Source: Anaerolineales bacterium
Lineage (GTDB): Bacteria; Chloroflexota; Anaerolineae; Aggregatilineales; UBA2796
Assembly: GCA_015075625.1 (NCBI GenBank)
Contig: JABTTZ010000003.1
Span: forward strand, 434,001-498,000
Length of the DNA stretch: 64,000 nt
Direction of reading: 5' to 3'
Positions 26,514 through 35,865 of the stretch are shown one piece after another. The notes under the pieces were generated by a model. That model saw only the letters and a list, made by a program, of their open reading frames with translations, was not told where the DNA came from and ran no database searches. The translations under genes and the position numbers were made by a program. How positions within the stretch are numbered: position 1 is the first letter of the stretch; each line of letters begins with the position of its first letter.

Positions 26514-26884
26514 AAGAAAATGCCTTGTTGGAAAAGAATTTACATTCTTTACTATAGGGGATTTTTTATTAAGGAACAAGGGCAAAATAACCCCGTATAG
26601 GCTATAGTCTCCGACCATCGTTTCCCCGCACGCGGAGAAAAGGGGAGAATACCTTCCCCCTCTCCGTAGGGGCGACCCGGTATGGTCGCCCGCCGCTAAA
26701 GCAATGGGCCAAAAGCAACCACCCCTTCGGGGCTTAGAAGGCAAAAGGCATCATTCGGCGTTCCCCTCAAACTGCCCCTTTGTCAAGACATACCGAAACA
26801 CAGGGGAAACAAATCCAACGGCGTAAGGTGAGTGAGTAAGATACAATCAAGGGGATGTAACCCAACCCACCACCGAGGGATCGC
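26514..26884. other. Intergenic region mostly filled by a dispersed repeat
   Basis: The first ~70 bases after 26513 are A+T-rich and should hold the phoU promoter. From ~26610 a repeat copy begins. GCGTAAGGTGAG at 26823-26834 matches the end of the MITE at 11864-11996, without a recognisable partner end. No open frame of interest. Confidence 0.5.
26615..26775 (+). repeat. Dispersed intergenic repeat, core family copy
   Basis: Shares with 57545-57680, nearly base for base, the ordered phrases CTCCGTAGGGG, GGTCGCCCGCCGCTAAAGCA, ACCACCCCTTCGGGGCTTAG and AAGGCAAAAG. The opposite orientation occurs at 12.75-12.86 and 48.36-48.44 kb. Each phrase can fold into a short stem. Confidence 0.7.
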
Positions 26885-27601
26885 ATGAGTCAGACAGATC
26901 TCAGCAGCCGTCTGAACGAGGCAATCGCGCATATTCAGGGACGCCAGTTGAACGAGGCGCGGACGATCCTTCGTGACCTCAGCACGCAGTACCCCTATGT
27001 GGAGGCAGTTTGGCTGTGGCTTTCGGCGGCAACCGAGGGCGAGGAACGCCTTGCCGCGTTGCATCGCGTGTTGGCGCTCAACCCTGCTAACGAAAAAGCG
27101 CGTTCGGCGTTGGTTGCTCTCACGGGTGATCCCGCCTCGCTGCCGCCGATCCCTGTCGCGCCGCCGCCGCCCCCACCCAAAGAACGAGTCCCGCTGAAAC
27201 TGGATGAAGGCACCGTCGCCACGATTGAAACATGGCTGATTATTGCCTTGATTGGCGTGGTCGCCTTTGTGTTGGTGCTGCTTGGGGGGACGATCTTGCG
27301 CCCGATCTTGAACCCGCCAACGGAGACGCCCACGCCAACCTTTACGCGGACGCCTGCCCCGCCGACGCCGACCGTCCCCACCGAGACACCGCGCCCAACC
27401 CTCACCCTGCCGCCTTCGTGGACACCGCGCCCGACGATCACGCCGCGCCCGACGCGGACACTTGCCCCGACGCTGACACCGCGCCCCTCGAACACGCCGG
27501 TGGTCACCCCAACGCGTACCTTGACGCCGACGTTCACCCCGCCGCCAACGCGAACGCCGCTTCCGCCCACCGAAACGCCAACGGTGGTGGTGTCCTTCTG
27601 A
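26885..27601 (+). CDS. TPR-like protein with membrane helix and Thr/Pro-rich tail
   Basis: 238 residues. The N-terminal ~80 residues form about two TPR-like helix pairs (EAIAHIQGRQLNEARTILRDL and ALHRVLALNPANEKARSALV). A proline patch (PPPPPK) and a membrane helix (WLIIALIGVVAFVLVLLGG) follow. The last ~100 residues are an extracytoplasmic low-complexity tail of Thr-Pro-Arg repeats (TPRPTITPRPTRT type), common in this phylum and a possible O-glycosylation spacer. The last base of its stop is the first base of the next gene's start, so translation is coupled to the FemAB genes. Confidence 0.8.
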   Translation: MSQTDLSSRLNEAIAHIQGRQLNEARTILRDLSTQYPYVEAVWLWLSAATEGEERLAALHRVLALNPANEKARSALVALTGDPASLPPIPVAPPPPPPKERVPLKLDEGTVATIETWLIIALIGVVAFVLVLLGGTILRPILNPPTETPTPTFTRTPAPPTPTVPTETPRPTLTLPPSWTPRPTITPRPTRTLAPTLTPRPSNTPVVTPTRTLTPTFTPPPTRTPLPPTETPTVVVSF

Positions 27602-28602
27602 TGGGCGATGCGGCATGGAATCGCTTTGTGGAGATGCATCCCGACGGGCATCTGTTGCAACTGGCGGATTGGGGGCGGCTAAAGGCGGACTTTGGCTGGC
27701 AATTCGAGATTGCCCATGTGGGAGACGCCGGAGCGCTCATTCTCTATCGTCCGCTGCCGCTGCGGATGGGGATGCTTGCCTACCTACCTGCCGCGCCGCT
27801 CTTTAGCCCTGACGAGGCGGTGAACGCCGCACTCTGGCGGGAGATTGCCCAGAAGGCGCGGCGGCGGCGAGCAGCCTTCGTGAAGGCTGAGCCGTGCAAT
27901 TGGTATCGCCCCCGCCCCGACCTTCCCGGACGGTTGGAACGCGCCGGATTCCTCCCTAGCCCACAGACCGTCCAACCACCGCGCACCGTCGTGATCGACC
28001 TGAGCGGGAGTGAACAGGACATCCTGAAACGGATGAATCAATCGACGCGGCGGAAGTGCAACATGGCAGAAAAGCAGGACGTGGCGGTACGGGTGGGGAC
28101 GGCAGCAGATGTGGCGAGTTTCACCGCTTTGATAGATATCACAGGGGTGCGGAACAAGTTTGGCGTTCACGAACCCGCCTACTACAAACGTGCCTACGAT
28201 CTTTTTGCGCCATCGGGACATGCGGCGCTCTTGATTGCCGCCCACGCCGGACAAGACCTTGCTGGCGTGATGGTGTTTCGTTGTGGGGAGAACGCCTATT
28301 ACTTGTATGGGGCGTCCTCCAACGCCGAGCGCCAGCGCATGGCGACCTACATCCTTCAGTGGGAGGCGATCCGGTGGGCGCGGGCGGGCGGGGCGCGGCG
28401 CTACGATTTGTGGGGCGTTCCCGATGCGGATGAGGCGACCCTTGAGGCGGAATTCGAGGGGCGGAGCGATGGCTTGTGGGGCGTGTATGGCTTTAAGCGC
28501 GGCTTTGGCGGGCGCATCGTGCGCAGCGTCGGGGCGTGGGACAAGGCATTGAATCCGGTCATTTATGCGGCGTACCGCTGGTATCTGAGGCGGCGGGCAT
28601 GA
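27601..28602 (+). CDS. FemAB-family peptidyl/aminoacyl transferase, copy 1
   Basis: 333 residues from ATG at 27601, which overlaps the upstream TGA by one base. FemX/FemAB proteins transfer an amino acid from aminoacyl-tRNA to the peptidoglycan stem peptide. The family's two GNAT-like domains are indicated by LLQLADWGRLKADFGW near the start, SEQDILKRMNQSTRRKCNMA in the middle, and YYLYGASSNAERQRMATYIL with YDLWGVPDADE at the C-terminus. The frame is open upstream to 27232 through the out-of-frame Thr/Pro tail of the previous gene, which is not real coding. Confidence 0.88.
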   Translation: MGDAAWNRFVEMHPDGHLLQLADWGRLKADFGWQFEIAHVGDAGALILYRPLPLRMGMLAYLPAAPLFSPDEAVNAALWREIAQKARRRRAAFVKAEPCNWYRPRPDLPGRLERAGFLPSPQTVQPPRTVVIDLSGSEQDILKRMNQSTRRKCNMAEKQDVAVRVGTAADVASFTALIDITGVRNKFGVHEPAYYKRAYDLFAPSGHAALLIAAHAGQDLAGVMVFRCGENAYYLYGASSNAERQRMATYILQWEAIRWARAGGARRYDLWGVPDADEATLEAEFEGRSDGLWGVYGFKRGFGGRIVRSVGAWDKALNPVIYAAYRWYLRRRA

Positions 28603-29675
28603 CCTACCGTATGCTGCCCTACAGCGGATCGGATTGGAATGGGCTGATCCTGCGCCTGCCGCACAGTCACATTTTGCAAAGCGCCGAATGGGGGGCGTTC
28701 AAACAGATTACGGGCTGGAAAGCGGCGCGGTACGTTCTCTACGATGCGGCGCATCAGATCAGTGGTGCGGCGCAAGTGCTGACGCGGCACGTGGGCCCCT
28801 TGGCGATGATGTATGCCCCGCGTGCGCCGCTGGTCAGCCATACCGATCACGCCGCGTTCGAGGCACTGCTGGTAGGCTTAGAACGCATTGCCCGCCGCCA
28901 GCCGACGGTGCAGATCAAGATTGATCCTGATGTGGTCATTGGGCGGGGTGTCCCCGGTGAGGCGGACGCCACTGAGGACGCCAACGGGTTAGCGCTGTGT
29001 GCGACGCTCAGGCGGCGGGGGTGGCGCTTTTCGGCGGAACAAGTTCAGTTTCGTAACACAATTCTGATCGACCTCACCCACAGCGAGGACGACCTGCTGA
29101 AGGCGATGGGGAGCGGAAAGCGGCGGAAGGTGGGCTATGGGGCGCGGCATGGGGTGACGATCCGTGCTGCAACATTGGACGATCTTCCGCTGCTTTACCG
29201 GCTGTATGCGGAGACGGGAAGCCGGAACGGGTTTACCACCCGCCCCTACGAGTATTACCTGAGCGAGTGGGGGATGCTGATGCGGGCGGGGATGGCGCAC
29301 GCCCTGATTGCCGAAGTGAACGGGCAGCCCGTTGCCCATGTGATTTTGTTCCTATTTGGGGAAACATGCCTCTATTTCACGGGGGCAAGCGTCAGTGATA
29401 ACGAGGTGCGCAAACTGATGCCCGCCGACATGCTCCAGTGGGAGGCGATGCGCTATGCGAAGGGGCGCGGCTGCACGGTCTATGACCTGTGGGGCGCTCC
29501 CAATGAGTTTGCTGAAGGCGATTCGATGTGGGGGGTGTTCGGTTTCAAACGCGATTTTGGCGGGGTGATCACGCGGCACATGGGGGCGTGGGATTACGCC
29601 CCATATCCGGCGCTCTATACGCTTTACACCCGCATCATGCCGCGCCTGTTGAACGCCATGCGGCGGCGAGGGTAG
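28599..29675 (+). CDS. FemAB-family peptidyl/aminoacyl transferase, copy 2
   Basis: 358 residues. Paralogue of the preceding gene, starting at an ATG that overlaps its TGA (ATGA). It shows the same landmarks: HILQSAEWGAFKQITGW, SEDDLLKAMGSGKRRKVGYG, YFTGASVSDNEVRKLMPADM and YDLWGAPNEFAEGDSMWGVF. The pair likely adds two successive residues to a peptidoglycan cross-bridge or related acceptor; the amino acid cannot be told from sequence. Last gene of the GC-rich left part before the broken insertion sequence. Confidence 0.88.
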   Translation: MTYRMLPYSGSDWNGLILRLPHSHILQSAEWGAFKQITGWKAARYVLYDAAHQISGAAQVLTRHVGPLAMMYAPRAPLVSHTDHAAFEALLVGLERIARRQPTVQIKIDPDVVIGRGVPGEADATEDANGLALCATLRRRGWRFSAEQVQFRNTILIDLTHSEDDLLKAMGSGKRRKVGYGARHGVTIRAATLDDLPLLYRLYAETGSRNGFTTRPYEYYLSEWGMLMRAGMAHALIAEVNGQPVAHVILFLFGETCLYFTGASVSDNEVRKLMPADMLQWEAMRYAKGRGCTVYDLWGAPNEFAEGDSMWGVFGFKRDFGGVITRHMGAWDYAPYPALYTLYTRIMPRLLNAMRRRG

Positions 29676-29835
29676 GAAGGCGGTTTGGGTCGTCCACCGT
29701 TGGTTGAAAGACGATGTGGTCGTTGCTGTGGGGGTCTCGGTTGTAAGAGTGCATATTTTAGGGTTTGAACTGCCCAGTTTGTAGCCCAACCCTCGGCAAG
29801 CCTAGGGCGTGTCTACAAAGTGGTAAAATGAGAGA

Positions 29836-30440
29836 ATGAGACGTTATGAATTAACCGGCGAAGAGTGGGCAAGGATTGAGCCATTGCTGCCGACCCAGAA
29901 ACCGAGAACGGGGCGACCCAACACGGATCATCGGCAAGTGGTGAACGACATCCTGTGGGTGCTCAAGAGTGGGGCGCCATGGCGAGATTTGCCAGAACGC
30001 TATGGGAAAGTGGGGACGGTCAGCAGCAGTTTTTATCGGTGGGTGGGGGCTGGGGTCTGGCAACGAGTGCTGGAGGTACTGCACGCCCAAGCCGATGAGC
30101 AGGGTCGAGTGGATTGGGAATTGCACAGGCACTAGTGGATGCTAGCGGCGTCAAGCGTCGCACTCCCCGTCGTCCGCCTAAACGACCCCAGCGGATCGTA
30201 GCCGATAAAGTCTATAACTCCCGCGCTTTCCGTCAGTTTCTGCGCCGGGGTGGGATTCGTTCAACCCTAATTGCCCAAGCCTGTCGCTGCGGCAATCCAT
30301 ACGGCACACCCTGGACAACCTTTGTGGGAGATCGTGCCAAACAGGGAGCGGGTATTGGGGCTGCCCTTGCTCCACTCGCTGTTTTTGCCCCTCACATCAC
30401 AGCTTCGTTGATGGTGTTGGCACTCGATTTTATGAGGTGA
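29836..30440 (+). pseudogene. IS5-family transposase remnant
   Basis: The first part (29836-30135) matches the N-terminal half of IS5-type transposases: YELTGEEWARIEPLLPTQ, then GRPNTDHRQVVNDILWVLKSGAPWRDLPERYG. Around 30115 the reading frame changes, and the continuation (PRRPPKRPQRIVADKVYNSRAFRQFLRRGGIR) belongs to the C-terminal half. The middle section, which should carry part of the DDE triad, is missing, and the end past 30290 is scrambled. Non-functional. It marks the left edge of the A+T-rich island. I could not define terminal repeats. Confidence 0.8.
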
Positions 30441-30634
30441 GACTGAGGGATACCTCGCTCATCAACGAAAGGACGAAGTTCATACCAGTCAGTCCGTTTT
30501 CGATAGGCGATATTTTGGATCATGAATTCATCACCATTCTGAAGGTCGCCAAAACGGACAGCCTGTCCGACAGGAAAATCAGCACGTGGTTTGTTGGCTG
30601 TCTTAGCTATCACGAAGCTATCTTTACCGCTCAT
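30392..30634 (-). CDS. Small hypothetical protein, C-terminus overlapping the IS remnant
   Basis: 80 residues, start ATG 30634. Phrases such as FPVGQAVRFGDLQNGDEFMIQNIAYRKRT suggest a small beta-barrel. The last ~15 residues are encoded inside the end of the insertion-sequence remnant, so the original C-terminus was probably replaced. Function unknown. Confidence 0.45.
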   Translation of the reverse strand: MSGKDSFVIAKTANKPRADFPVGQAVRFGDLQNGDEFMIQNIAYRKRTDWYELRPFVDERGIPQSHLIKSSANTINEAVM

Positions 30635-30638
30635 CGCA

Positions 30639-30992
30639 TTAATCTATCTCCTCGTATAACAAAAAAGTATAAGCGAAGATTCCAAGCAGCCCGCCCAAAA
30701 CAGCCCACACGATGCCTGCTAAAATCGAGCCGATCTGTTCTGTTAACAAGCCAACTGAAATCAACAAAGCTATGGCACTGAGCCAGTGTGGTACAAATCC
30801 CAACCTGTGCTTTCCCTGTGCAAGGAGAATGAATGTTAATGGCGTGAATTTGGACACGCTCATCAGGGTGGCAGTAAACACCAGAAAACCTGCTGCCAGC
30901 CACCAGTGATCGGAAAGCCAGACGCGCTTTTCAGGCGAAGCAGCGCCTATCCATGCACCAAGCAGCCCACCTGCAAGGGTAAAAATGGACAC
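30639..30992 (-). CDS. Small membrane protein, about four helices
   Basis: 117 residues. Hydrophobic stretches at about 3-20, 29-45, 65-85 and 87-112, with an acidic end (LLYEEID). No recognised motif. Its stop lies 4 bases upstream of the next small gene's start, so the two may be one transcription unit with the truncated methyltransferase gene upstream. Confidence 0.55.
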   Translation of the reverse strand: MSIFTLAGGLLGAWIGAASPEKRVWLSDHWWLAAGFLVFTATLMSVSKFTPLTFILLAQGKHRLGFVPHWLSAIALLISVGLLTEQIGSILAGIVWAVLGGLLGIFAYTFLLYEEID

Positions 30993-31006
30993 GCAACCTG
31001 ACTTGA

Positions 31007-31894
31007 TTAGTGGTACTCGTCAAAGAAGCCGAACAATTTCTCAAAGGCTTCATTCTCGATCTGGATAGCATCGCCGTACAGTTCCTCAATCTGATGTTGA
31101 AGAAACAGCCCGCCATTCAGATACGGCACATCACCGAGCAGGCGGCAAATCGGGGCAGGATGTTCTTTCTTCGCAAATCCTTCAAAGAATAAGGGGCAGA
31201 GGAAGTCACGATAAAAATTGCCGTCTATTTGAGAAAGGCGATTACGGAGGTAATCCACGTCGCCATCCAGAAAGCCCTTTTTCTGCACAAAATAGATGAA
31301 CATCAGGCGGTTGAGCATCACCGACGCATACCAGCGCTGGAAATCCTCATCAGGGATACCTTCAATGAATGCCAGAAACGCATCATGCTGGTGCTTGAAG
31401 CGGTCATAAAATCGCCGGGTCACACGCTCCATATCGAAGGCAACCCGTACACGACTGGTCACATCGACGATAGTGAGGTCTTCTTCTTCATCCAGACTGA
31501 AGGCGATGCCTGCCAGAATTTGCGCGATGTTCTCGCCGGACTGCCCTTTGTAATACTGACGCTCCCGGTTGGCAAGGGGTTTGCCTGTCTCACGCCGCAC
31601 CCACTGCCAGACCTGCTGATTGTTCTGGGTATCACTGTAGATAATGATGTTCTCGCGGTGCGCCTTCGCCACCTGCTGCTCAATCTTGCGGCGCAGCTTG
31701 TATTCAGGGATGTCGGCGATATGCAAGGCGACCATGCCCCGCTTTTCAGCAAAGGCATTCAGCGTCACGCGGCTGCCATCAGCAACGACTTCAAACTGGT
31801 TCCGCTGCTGGTCCCAGCCAAGTTCATCAATGAACAGGTCTTCAAAGCGGAAATCCTGGATGTGTGTACGTATGCGGGTGATGTTGACAGTCAT
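31007..31894 (-). pseudogene. Truncated Eco57I/type IIG-like restriction-modification protein
   Basis: 295 residues, only the N-terminal part of a family normally above 1000 residues. Recognisable family phrases are DLTIVDVTSRVRVAFDMERVTRRFYDRF, YASVMLNRLMFIYFVQKKGF, and LGDVPYLNGGLF followed by AFEKLFGFFDEYH. In intact proteins this last phrase leads into the segment with the DPPY/NPPY adenine-methyltransferase motifs, all absent here. The frame ends at a TAA at the truncation. Its start lies 4 bases after the stop of the GmrSD-like gene, so both were probably one defence operon. Likely non-functional for methylation. Confidence 0.75.
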
Positions 31895-31898
31895 AGGT

Positions 31899-33542
31899 TT
31901 ACAGGTTTCCCCTCAATTCAGCCAGATAAGCGTTCCCCGCTGCTGTTAATTCAACAGCACGCTTTTCAAGCCAAGTTTTATAGTTACTGGCAGAGGTGGT
32001 ACGAATATCATTACTGATGAATTGCTGTTCGAGTTTAGTTGGCGTAATCTTGTAACGTTCAATGTAGTCCATCGGATCCTTATCTCGGATACGAATGTTA
32101 ATGGTCTGTCCGATGGCAGCAATATTGGCAATTGTATCAATATCTTCTTCTTGGAAACCTTCCCGTTCTAATAATTTGACGGGAAAAACATGGTGCCATT
32201 GAGGGCTGAAACTTGCCAATACTTCATTTTTGTCGAAACCAATGCGATCTCCGGCTTCATTCCAATCAGCTGCCTTATTATGGTAAACCAGAAGGTAGAG
32301 CAGGAAACGTCCAAATCGACTCGAACGGTAGCTTTCGTAGAAAAAGTTCGTGTCAAGCTGCTTTTCATGGTCAAACTCACTGAGCAAACCAGCCAAAGCA
32401 ACTTGTACGGTTGTCGCATTACTGATATGTCGCAAATCTTCTTCTAGAGTGGTTGCACTTGATCCGCTGTAACGCCGGAAACGAGATGCTTGTAAGAACC
32501 AGTAAAGCATGGGTTCAAAAGGAGTATCAGGAAACTTATCAATCAATGCCATTAAAACAACCAGGGCGTTTTCGGTTGGCATTAAGCTACTGCTCAAAAT
32601 ACCATATTCTCGAAAACGTTTTATTGCCTTTCCCCATGCTTCTTTGGTTGCTGTCCAAGCATTAGTGATATTCGGCGAACTCCAAAAATCGTCGTTGATT
32701 TCTTTAAAACGAACCTTCTTCGTGCCAATGCCCGTCAATGTGCGGAACAATAAGTTGGGGTCGATATCAAAACCCGCCTCAGCAAGGAGTCTCAGGTAAG
32801 GCAAGAAATTGTCACGTACCCACGTTGGGTTTTTAGCTGCGACAATTCCTAAATAAATATCTGCCTCCGTAACGCGCGTCCCTTTACTGTTCATCCGCGA
32901 GAAAATCTCTACAACATCTTCCAAATCATGGTCAACAGTGATGGTGACTATCTTCTGCTTGCGAATTTCACTTACGCTGGATAAACGAGCATATACATCC
33001 ATTTGATCTTGACCATCACATAAACCATTGGCTTTGATTTCTCGTGCTAAGGTTTTGATAACTTCCTGACCTTGCTTGCTATCTGGATCTACATTGAGCA
33101 ACTCGGATATGGGGATATACCGCCGCTTTTTATCCTTTTTGATAACGGCATTTGCGACAGTAAAATGTGGTGCAGTATCTGTGTCAACGTCAAAACGAAT
33201 ATCATACTTGGCAAGAGTTTCTTTCCAGTTTTCACTCGATTCCCACCAATATGGTTTCCCTCCAAACAAAATACAAAGAGCCGTTGTACGTTGCTGTCCG
33301 TCAACCACCCAAAAGTTATGAGGACGACCATCTACCGCAGTACGTTCCTGAGTGCCATTTGGACTCTGCCAGATCAGAACGCTCCCTACGGGATAACTTA
33401 ACCAGAGCGACTCGATAAGATCACGAACTTGAGGTGCTTTCCATATAAAACCACGTTGAAACTCAGGGACGCTCCAATCGTGATTTACAGCCTTGTCGAT
33501 AATCTGCCAAATCGCAATGTCACCATGAGAATTTGTCGGCAT
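31899..33542 (-). CDS. GmrSD-like DUF262/DUF1524 endonuclease
   Basis: 547 residues from ATG at 33542, with AAGGA seven bases upstream. The N-terminal DUF262 (ParB-like NTPase) domain has VPEFQRGFIWKAPQVRDLIES and the signature VDGQQRTTAL. The C-terminal DUF1524 HNH-type nuclease has QWHHVFPVKLLEREG with the catalytic histidines and IANIAAIGQTINIRIRDKDP with the downstream asparagine. GmrSD/BrxU-type proteins cleave phage DNA carrying modified cytosines, using NTP. Both active sites look intact. Its neighbours are remnants of restriction-modification genes, so this may be the last functional defence gene of the island. Confidence 0.85.
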   Translation of the reverse strand: MPTNSHGDIAIWQIIDKAVNHDWSVPEFQRGFIWKAPQVRDLIESLWLSYPVGSVLIWQSPNGTQERTAVDGRPHNFWVVDGQQRTTALCILFGGKPYWWESSENWKETLAKYDIRFDVDTDTAPHFTVANAVIKKDKKRRYIPISELLNVDPDSKQGQEVIKTLAREIKANGLCDGQDQMDVYARLSSVSEIRKQKIVTITVDHDLEDVVEIFSRMNSKGTRVTEADIYLGIVAAKNPTWVRDNFLPYLRLLAEAGFDIDPNLLFRTLTGIGTKKVRFKEINDDFWSSPNITNAWTATKEAWGKAIKRFREYGILSSSLMPTENALVVLMALIDKFPDTPFEPMLYWFLQASRFRRYSGSSATTLEEDLRHISNATTVQVALAGLLSEFDHEKQLDTNFFYESYRSSRFGRFLLYLLVYHNKAADWNEAGDRIGFDKNEVLASFSPQWHHVFPVKLLEREGFQEEDIDTIANIAAIGQTINIRIRDKDPMDYIERYKITPTKLEQQFISNDIRTTSASNYKTWLEKRAVELTAAGNAYLAELRGNL

Positions 33543-33637
33543 TGGGCAATCCTTACTTGTGTTGTTAAATTTACGCTGTGGCGTAGACGGTCTCTCGCAC
33601 TTATCCAAAATAATGCGTTTCTCAGCTCCATAAGAGT

Positions 33638-34245
33638 TCAGTCGCCAGATAGCCTTAAACTACAAATAATGCGGGGTTCCTGAAACCCTGTTTCGCCGCC
33701 GTGGACAATGCACAGGCGGTCATCTTCGCGCAAGCTCATAACCAGTTCTGCCAGCGTTTCATCACTGATACCAGCTTTCAACTGGCGGTTGAGGGTATCC
33801 ACTGCTGTCTGGCGCAGCGGATAGCGGTAAATCTCATCAACGGCTTTATACAGTCCGCGTGCTTTGCACTCTGCTTCAAACAGTGTCGCTCGCTGCGTTG
33901 CCGCATAATGTTTCAGCCGCTCATAAGTGCGGAAGCGTGCGCCACTGGGTCTCCCAAGTTGCCCACCAACCGGGCTATTGTGCTGACTCTCAATGATCTG
34001 CCGGATACCTGTCTGTACCGCATTATGGTGATAATCAGTACGCGGCAAAGCGGGTGATTCCGGCGCACACCGGGCGGCGTTCAGGATTTCAAACTGCGAC
34101 TCGCTGACAATTTCGCCCTGCGGATTGATCCATGCAAGCATATCATTGCCGTCATTGGTGCGGAGATAGACCAGCACCCCTTCCGGCTCTTTCGGGTTCG
34201 AGATGTGGTAGCGTGTCGAAAAGCTGACGGGAGCCATCTGCGTGA
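33638..34245 (-). pseudogene. C-terminal remnant of a defence-type helicase
   Basis: About 200 residues. Sequence such as GNDMLAWINPQGEIVSESQFE, GGQLGRPSGARFRTYERLKHY, PLRQTAVDTLNRQL and LVMSLREDDRLCIV ... EPRIICS resembles, from memory, the far C-terminus of large SNF2/DEAD helicases encoded beside type IIG-like methyltransferases. Helicase motifs I-VI are missing. Upstream of ~34245 the frame continues only as nonsense over the AraC-like remnant. Probably the helicase partner of the truncated methyltransferase at 31.0 kb. Confidence 0.55.
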
Positions 34246-34784
34246 TGTGCCAGATTGACCAGTGTCTGATGGCGCAACCGCAGTAGTCGCAGGATTTGCC
34301 CAACCGCCTCCATAAACAACTCTTCGGTCTGTTCCGAGTCATGGAGCGTGCCTGCCATCAGCCGCAGCACCTGCGAGAGCGTATCACCCTGTGGCAGAGG
34401 AACAGCATGGAGCAGATGCGTCATGTCAAAGGGGATACCCAGGAAATCAGCCATCTCCGCAATGAACGCCGGACTGAGCATCAGCAGCAAAAGTCGGGCA
34501 TCATCGTCAGCGCGTGGTAAAGGGTCGAGCCTGTATGGTTGATCGGGGGCTGCGTCTGTGAGGAACAGATAATAGCTGCTGTCTATCACCGTATTAGCGC
34601 AGGCAAGGATAGTTTCTCCCAATGGACAAACAATAAACGCATGTCCCAATCGTGGCAGACTCATACGGTGGGGAATATCGCCATACCAGATTGCATTCAG
34701 AGGCGACACCGGAGTATCGACGGCATCTATCGCAGGCAAAGGAGCGGTCAAAATAATCATATCGTGTTCACGGTAAGCATTCAT
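34152..34784 (-). pseudogene. N-terminal remnant of an AraC-like regulator
   Basis: 210 codons. The part to about residue 180 resembles the ligand-sensing N-terminus of AraC-family regulators (AIWYGDIPHRMSLPRLGHAF, LLLLMLSPAFIAEMADFLGIP, EELFMEAVGQILRLLRLRHQ). The DNA-binding helix-turn-helix pair expected next is absent; instead the frame runs over helicase-derived DNA (last ~30 residues) and stops. This is a fusion by deletion of two truncated genes. The AraC assignment is by general pattern only. Confidence 0.45.
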
Positions 34785-34820
34785 GAGTCAGAATCGCCGT
34801 GTTACACGATGCAGTCTGAG

Positions 34821-35828
34821 TTACAGGCGATAGAGATGAATCATACCGGAAATATCACCCACCGCCAGCAGCGCTTTGTCGGGAGACCAGGCGAGCGCCG
34901 CTGGTGTGATTTTGGATAGCCCAGCATGGCGAAACGCTTTTTCATTCGCGTATTCTTCTCCGACTACCATATCGACAATGCCAATGTAGGGTTTGGCTTT
35001 GCCAGTCAGCGTTTTCGTCCATGCCCAGTAAATGACCTGCTGATTATCACCTGACCACATTGGAAGAATCGGTACATCATCGTAGAAGCCCCAGTCCCGA
35101 AAAATTTCTTTGCCTGTTGAGCTTTCATAGATGCTAAAGTTCCGCTTTTCGTCACCGTCGCCGCCGTGATAATAACCGCGCAGCGCGTAGAATTGACCAT
35201 TGGGACTGATGTGTAGCTCCGCTAAAGCCTGAATACCGGGGCGATACAGACACAAACGGTTTCCCGTGAAGACATCCCAAACCTCCACTACGGTGACATT
35301 TTGCGGCAGGACTTTGTCTCTGGAAATCCTGAAAGGATGACGCTTCGGCTTAGGCTCATCCACAATCACGACGGCTGTTTGCCCGTTCGCACTCAACTGA
35401 ACATAGGTGATGACAGGACACGAAACCTTAACCACTTTGTCGCCTAAGAACAATCGATTGCCTTCCGCCCTGATCCCTATCGTAAAATCAGCGTTCCATG
35501 CCGTTAATGGGTTCGCAGGGATGTGCTGTATGCGTGTCTGATGGCGCATGGCAATATCCCACACTGACACGTTTAAGCCTTCAGGTGCCTTAGCACTATC
35601 AATCAACACGAGGGTACTGCTATCGGTACCCCAGCGTAGCTCTGTCACTGTGCCTGTTTCCAGAATCACATCGGGCGCAGCATTTACCCCGGCTTGGTTG
35701 TCGATGAGGGTATAGATCGATACGCAGTTCGTGGGATGGTTGACCGCGAACTGCCCGCCATCAGGACTCCAGCATAGCACCACGAGATGACCGCCAGTTG
35801 TTTTGTCTAGTTTGCTGATGCGTTTCAT
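34821..35828 (-). CDS. Beta-propeller (WD40-like) protein 4
   Basis: 335 residues from ATG at 35828 (an ATG at 35840 is possible). Repeated units of ~40 residues have the form C-W-S-P-D-G-x-x-x-A-V and end in a hydrophobic strand, for example VVLCWSPDGGQFAV, HISPNGQFYAL, PMWSGDNQQVIYWAW and the final ALAWSPDKALLAVGDISGMI. This is a seven-bladed propeller with no catalytic domain and no signal peptide. It is last of four propeller genes in one direction, and more distant from the other three. Confidence 0.7.
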   Translation of the reverse strand: MKRISKLDKTTGGHLVVLCWSPDGGQFAVNHPTNCVSIYTLIDNQAGVNAAPDVILETGTVTELRWGTDSSTLVLIDSAKAPEGLNVSVWDIAMRHQTRIQHIPANPLTAWNADFTIGIRAEGNRLFLGDKVVKVSCPVITYVQLSANGQTAVVIVDEPKPKRHPFRISRDKVLPQNVTVVEVWDVFTGNRLCLYRPGIQALAELHISPNGQFYALRGYYHGGDGDEKRNFSIYESSTGKEIFRDWGFYDDVPILPMWSGDNQQVIYWAWTKTLTGKAKPYIGIVDMVVGEEYANEKAFRHAGLSKITPAALAWSPDKALLAVGDISGMIHLYRL

Positions 35829-35865
35829 AAAGCAATGCATTCCAAAATAAGACGGGAGAGGCTGG

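Noticed and set aside
26514-26744. 77-codon N-terminal extension of PhoU
   Set aside because: Encoded by dispersed repeat DNA and far longer than any PhoU N-terminus; ATG at 26513 gives the normal length.
27232-27600. N-terminal extension of the first FemAB frame
   Set aside because: Runs out of frame through the Thr/Pro repeat tail of the previous gene; the ATG at 27601 fits the family start.
26783-27660. Long Arg/Gly-rich and Val/Gly-rich minus-strand frames (26783-27616, 26995-27660)
   Set aside because: Read from the complement of the Thr/Pro repeat region; low complexity only.
31229-32017. 262-codon plus-strand frame
   Set aside because: Antisense to the truncated restriction-modification gene and the end of the GmrSD-like gene; those carry clear family motifs, this does not.
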